A stretch of 35,803 nucleotides of DNA, from the NCBI GenBank assembly GCA_018969225.1, contig JAGWYS010000009.1, positions 1 through 35,803 of the forward strand. Reading direction: 5' to 3'. This document shows positions 33,812 through 35,803 of the stretch, piece after piece (positions within the stretch are counted from its first letter, which is position 1; every line of letters begins with the position of its first letter). The DNA is from Gemmatimonadota bacterium. Its GTDB lineage: Bacteria > Gemmatimonadota > Gemmatimonadetes > Gemmatimonadales > Gemmatimonadaceae. The position numbers and the translations under genes were made by a program. Under the pieces are notes generated by a model. The model made no database searches, had not been told where the DNA came from, and was given only the letters and a program-made list of their open reading frames with translations.

Positions 33812-34410
33812 CCTTGCCTTCCGAACCGTCACGCCCCCGCTCTCCGCGGCGAGGCGCGCTCCCCGCGTCCACCGCGTTCGTGCTGGCCCTGGGGGCCGGC
33901 TGCGCGGCCCTGCTGCTGCGCAACGTGATGACCGGCGCACCGACCTCCCGCGCCGTGCCCGGTGCATCGACGGAGACGCCGTCCGTGCAGGAGGCGCTGG
34001 GACGCTTCGCCGTGCGTGATGTCCGCGGGCGCACGGTCCCGCTGGTCCCGCAGGGGGAGCCGGCGGTGGTCATGATCAGCTCCCGCACCTGCGGGTGGTG
34101 CAAGCGGGCGCTGAAGGATCTCGGCGAGCTGGCGGGGGGACGTCCGCTGTCACGCCTGCGCTTGCTCACGCTGGAAGGGGCGGGGGAAGGAGGCCCGATG
34201 GTGGCCAAGGAAGGAATCACCGGCGCCGTCCTCCTGGGGCCGGCCGGGAGCGCCGACCAGGTGCAGCTGACCTTCCGATACCCGGGCACCCCCACCTTCC
34301 TCGCGGTGGACCGCCAGGGCCGGGTGGTGCGCACGCTCCCCGGCTACCCCATCCGCGAGGAGATGCGCCACTGGTTCGCGGTGATGGTCGGGGACGCGGA
34401 CGCGCCCTGA
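33808..34410 (+). CDS. Membrane-anchored thioredoxin-fold protein with CGWC
   Basis: The ATG at 33808 overlaps the PPTase stop as ATGA. The 200-residue protein has one N-terminal membrane segment ('ALPASTAFVLALGAGCAALLL'). A thioredoxin-like domain follows with 'VVMISSRTCGWCKRALKDLGEL', a CxxC pair in the right place after a beta strand, and the cis-proline loop 'YPGTPTFLAVDRQGRVV'. It probably acts in thiol-disulfide exchange in the periplasm, as an oxidant, reductant or a partner of VKOR. It is convergent with the VKOR gene, 7 bases away, which supports but does not prove a link. The role as donor or acceptor cannot be read from sequence. Confidence 0.82.
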   Translation: MTLPSEPSRPRSPRRGALPASTAFVLALGAGCAALLLRNVMTGAPTSRAVPGASTETPSVQEALGRFAVRDVRGRTVPLVPQGEPAVVMISSRTCGWCKRALKDLGELAGGRPLSRLRLLTLEGAGEGGPMVAKEGITGAVLLGPAGSADQVQLTFRYPGTPTFLAVDRQGRVVRTLPGYPIREEMRHWFAVMVGDADAP

Positions 34411-34417
34411 CCGCACG

Positions 34418-34849
34418 CTACCCCAACCGCCCCAGCCGCCGACGGTCCAGCACCGCGAGCACCGCGCACAGGGTGATGGCCACCGCCGACACCACGCACC
34501 ACGGGCAGAAGCCCCGCAGCACCACGAACTCGCCGTACTTGAGCCGCACAGTGAAAAGCACGGCGGGCCAGATCAGCCCCTGCATCAGCGTGTTGGGCCA
34601 TCGCGCGTCGGCGAACCGTTCGGTCGTGCCGGCCATGGCGGCCAGGAACAGCAGCGCGTACCCCACCGTGCCGATGAGCGCCACATCCACCCCCAGGAAC
34701 CAGCCGTAGCGGCTCCCCTGCACGTAGGCGCATCCGTGCCCGCCGCCGCACGCCAGCGTGCCGGCCACCCCGATCTTCCAGAGGTGGAGGTACAGGGCCA
34801 CCAGCCCGGAGACCAGGCTGGCGAGAGCGATGCCCATCCGATGGGTCAC
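34418..34849 (-). CDS. Vitamin K epoxide reductase (VKOR) family protein
   Basis: Bacterial VKOR reoxidises DsbA-like proteins using quinones and so replaces DsbB in making disulfide bonds. The 143-residue protein has four hydrophobic segments, the loop cysteines in 'TLACGGGHGCAYVQGSRYG', and the quinone-side CxxC in 'RGFCPWCVVSAVAITL'. I use the GTG at 34849, because an AGGA lies 7-8 bases upstream; the ATG at 34837 is an alternative that removes four residues. A short membrane-only form like this needs a separate thioredoxin-like partner, and one is encoded by the convergent gene. The upstream region is shared with the divergent DUF485-ActP pair and holds a 16-bp palindrome. Confidence 0.9.
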   Translation of the reverse strand: MTHRMGIALASLVSGLVALYLHLWKIGVAGTLACGGGHGCAYVQGSRYGWFLGVDVALIGTVGYALLFLAAMAGTTERFADARWPNTLMQGLIWPAVLFTVRLKYGEFVVLRGFCPWCVVSAVAITLCAVLAVLDRRRLGRLG

Positions 34850-34897
34850 GGTCGGTCCTGCGACGGGGGAGAAGCGGGGGCCGGGGGGCCGGCGGGG

Positions 34898-34913
34898 ATC
34901 TATCGCGAAAGAT
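34898..34913. promoter_or_regulatory. 16-bp near-perfect palindrome, operator candidate
   Basis: ATCTATCGCGAAAGAT is symmetric except for one base pair (positions 5 and 12), centred on TCGCGA. It is AT-rich in GC-rich DNA, sits in the 88-base divergent region of VKOR and DUF485-ActP, and overlaps the place where the -35 of the DUF485 promoter would be. This is the layout of a transcription-factor site. Confidence 0.5.
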
Positions 34914-34923
34914 GCCCCGCCCC

Positions 34924-34929
34924 TACCTT
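34924..34929 (+). promoter_or_regulatory. -10-like TACCTT before DUF485
   Basis: TACCTT ends 8 bases before the ATG at 34938, with no Shine-Dalgarno, fitting a leaderless or nearly leaderless transcript. The palindrome at 34898-34913 lies just upstream. Confidence 0.45.
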
Positions 34930-34937
34930 CGCGCGCC

Positions 34938-35252
34938 ATGACTCCCTCCCCCGCCCCGCCCGCCGCGTCCCCCGATGCCGCGGCGCTCGCCCGTGCTCGC
35001 TGGCGCGTCGCGGCCGCCCTGACGGCGGCCATGGTCTGCGTGTACTTCGGGTTCATCGGTCTGGTGGCCTGGCGCCGCGACTGGCTGGCCACCCCGCTCG
35101 GTGAAGGGCTGACCGTGGGGATCGTGCTGGGGGCGCTGGTCATCGTGGCCGCGTGGGGGCTCACCTGGCGGTACGTGCGGTGGACCCGGGCGCACTACGA
35201 CCCCGCGCTGGCGGCCCTGCGGGCGCACCGGCAGGGGAGGAAGACGCCATGA
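34938..35252 (+). CDS. DUF485 family membrane protein (YjcH-like)
   Basis: The 104-residue protein has a charged N-terminal stretch and two membrane helices ('[21 protein letters not shown]' and '[20 protein letters not shown]'), then a basic tail '[17 protein letters not shown]'. This is the DUF485 pattern, where the small protein is encoded just before an acetate/pyruvate sodium symporter, as yjcH is before actP in E. coli. Here the next gene is exactly such a symporter, overlapping by ATGA. Its molecular role is not established. The ATG at 34938 has no SD and lies 8 bases after TACCTT. Confidence 0.88.
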   Translation: MTPSPAPPAASPDAAALARARWRVAAALTAAMVCVYFGFIGLVAWRRDWLATPLGEGLTVGIVLGALVIVAAWGLTWRYVRWTRAHYDPALAALRAHRQGRKTP

Positions 35253-35803
35253 TCGCCGCCCTCCTGCCGCAAGCGGCGGCCCCCGGTTTCGGCACCCCGG
35301 ACGGGGTCGCCATCGCGTTCTTCGTCGGGTTCATCGCCCTCACCCTCGGCATCACCGGGTGGGCGGCGCGTCGCACCCGCACCACCGAACACTTCTACGC
35401 GGCTGGTCGCACCGTCACCGCCACCCAGAATGGCATCGCGCTCGCAGGGGACTACATGAGCGCGGCGTCTTTCCTCGGCATCGCCGGGCTCGTGGCCACC
35501 TCAGGCTTTGACGGGCTCATCTATTCCACCGGGTGGCTGGTGGGGTGGCCGGTGGTGCTGTTCCTCATCGCCGAGCCGCTGCGCAACCTGGGGCGGTACA
35601 CCTTCGCCGACGTGGTGGCGTCCAGCCTCGACCCCGTCCCGGTGCGGCTGGCCGCCGCGGGGGGAACGCTGGCCACCATCACCTTCTACCTCATCGCGCA
35701 GATGGTGGGGGCGGGGAGCCTCATCCGGCTGCTGTTCGGCATCCCGTACGAGACCGCGGTGGTCATCGTGGGGGCGGCGATGATGGCGTACGTGCTCTTC
35801 GGC
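35249..35803 (+). CDS. Sodium:solute symporter, ActP-like (partial, runs off right edge)
   Basis: The ATG at 35249 overlaps the DUF485 stop as ATGA, and the frame stays open for 185 codons to the window end, so the ORF track misses it. The N-terminus shows SSS-family features: a first helix '[22 protein letters not shown]', then '[39 protein letters not shown]', the ActP/PutP hallmark. '[20 protein letters not shown]' and '[23 protein letters not shown]' follow. ActP carries acetate and related short acids with sodium or protons. The DUF485 partner supports the ActP subgroup, but the C-terminal half cannot be checked here. Confidence 0.9.
   Translation, partial: MIAALLPQAAAPGFGTPDGVAIAFFVGFIALTLGITGWAARRTRTTEHFYAAGRTVTATQNGIALAGDYMSAASFLGIAGLVATSGFDGLIYSTGWLVGWPVVLFLIAEPLRNLGRYTFADVVASSLDPVPVRLAAAGGTLATITFYLIAQMVGAGSLIRLLFGIPYETAVVIVGAAMMAYVLFG

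Overview
This window is gene-dense, very GC-rich DNA from a free-living, diderm (outer-membrane) bacterium. I see 34 protein genes, no rRNA, tRNA, CRISPR array, transposase or phage gene, and no gap above about 180 bases. Several features fit Gemmatimonadota or a close relative: a LolA lipoprotein carrier, an Lnb/DUF4105 protein, a C-terminal FlgD/T9SS-like 'QNFPNPF' domain, a short SigA without region 1.1, a YlbF protein and D-aminoacylase-type amidohydrolases. That assignment is an inference from gene content and composition, not from a marker phylogeny.

Layout. (1) 1-2602, plus strand: the C-terminus of a secreted Fn3/FlgD-like protein, DAHP synthase (aroF) and lolA. (2) 7349-2667, minus: prfA, prmC, ylbF-like, tmk and an S41 C-terminal-processing protease, almost all linked by stop/start overlaps. 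(3) 7521-8258, plus: a Crp/Fnr regulator, divergent from prfA. (4) 19138-8283, minus: a long, mostly overlapping run of rimO, hemL, a SpoIID/LytB protein, a Gfo/Idh oxidoreductase with altered signature residues, Lnb, hyuA, a uracil-DNA-glycosylase-fold protein and hyuB. (5) 24940-19192, minus: an anchored hypothetical protein, an NtrC-type response regulator, a membrane protein, an aldehyde dehydrogenase, the probable housekeeping sigma factor and yajQ. (6) 25029-26306, plus: a Tat-type class V aminotransferase. (7) 27882-26314, minus: comM/yifB. (8) 30196-28062, minus: an FKBP lipoprotein and an N-acyl-D-amino-acid deacylase. (9) 30321-31583, plus: a ThrE-type exporter. (10) 32968-31595, minus: a spinster-like MFS transporter. 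(11) 33056-34410, plus: an EntD-type phosphopantetheinyl transferase and an anchored thioredoxin-like protein. (12) 34849-34418, minus: a VKOR. (13) 34938-35803, plus: DUF485 and an ActP-like symporter, the latter cut by the window edge.

How genes work together. Envelope and lipoprotein functions recur: LolA carries lipoproteins, Lnb could N-acylate them, and FKBP is a lipoprotein. VKOR and the thioredoxin-like protein could form an oxidative-folding pair. prfA and prmC are a classic pair, since PrmC methylates the release factor's GGQ glutamine. HyuA and HyuB should form one ATP-dependent hydantoinase/oxoprolinase, yet a DNA-repair-fold gene sits between them with 4-base overlaps on both sides.

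Regulation. Several genes have a TAnnTT hexamer only 5-8 bases before the start codon, with no Shine-Dalgarno (lolA, rimO, comM, thrE, the PPTase and DUF485). This is the pattern expected for leaderless mRNAs. Inside operons, ATGA, GTGA or TGATG overlaps dominate. Three 15-16-bp tandem repeats and a 16-bp near-palindrome (34898-34913) are the main non-coding structures. I did not find a clearly novel multi-gene defence or mobile system. The best leads are the hyuA-udg-hyuB arrangement, the leaderless promoter set, the altered Gfo/Idh protein and the palindrome.
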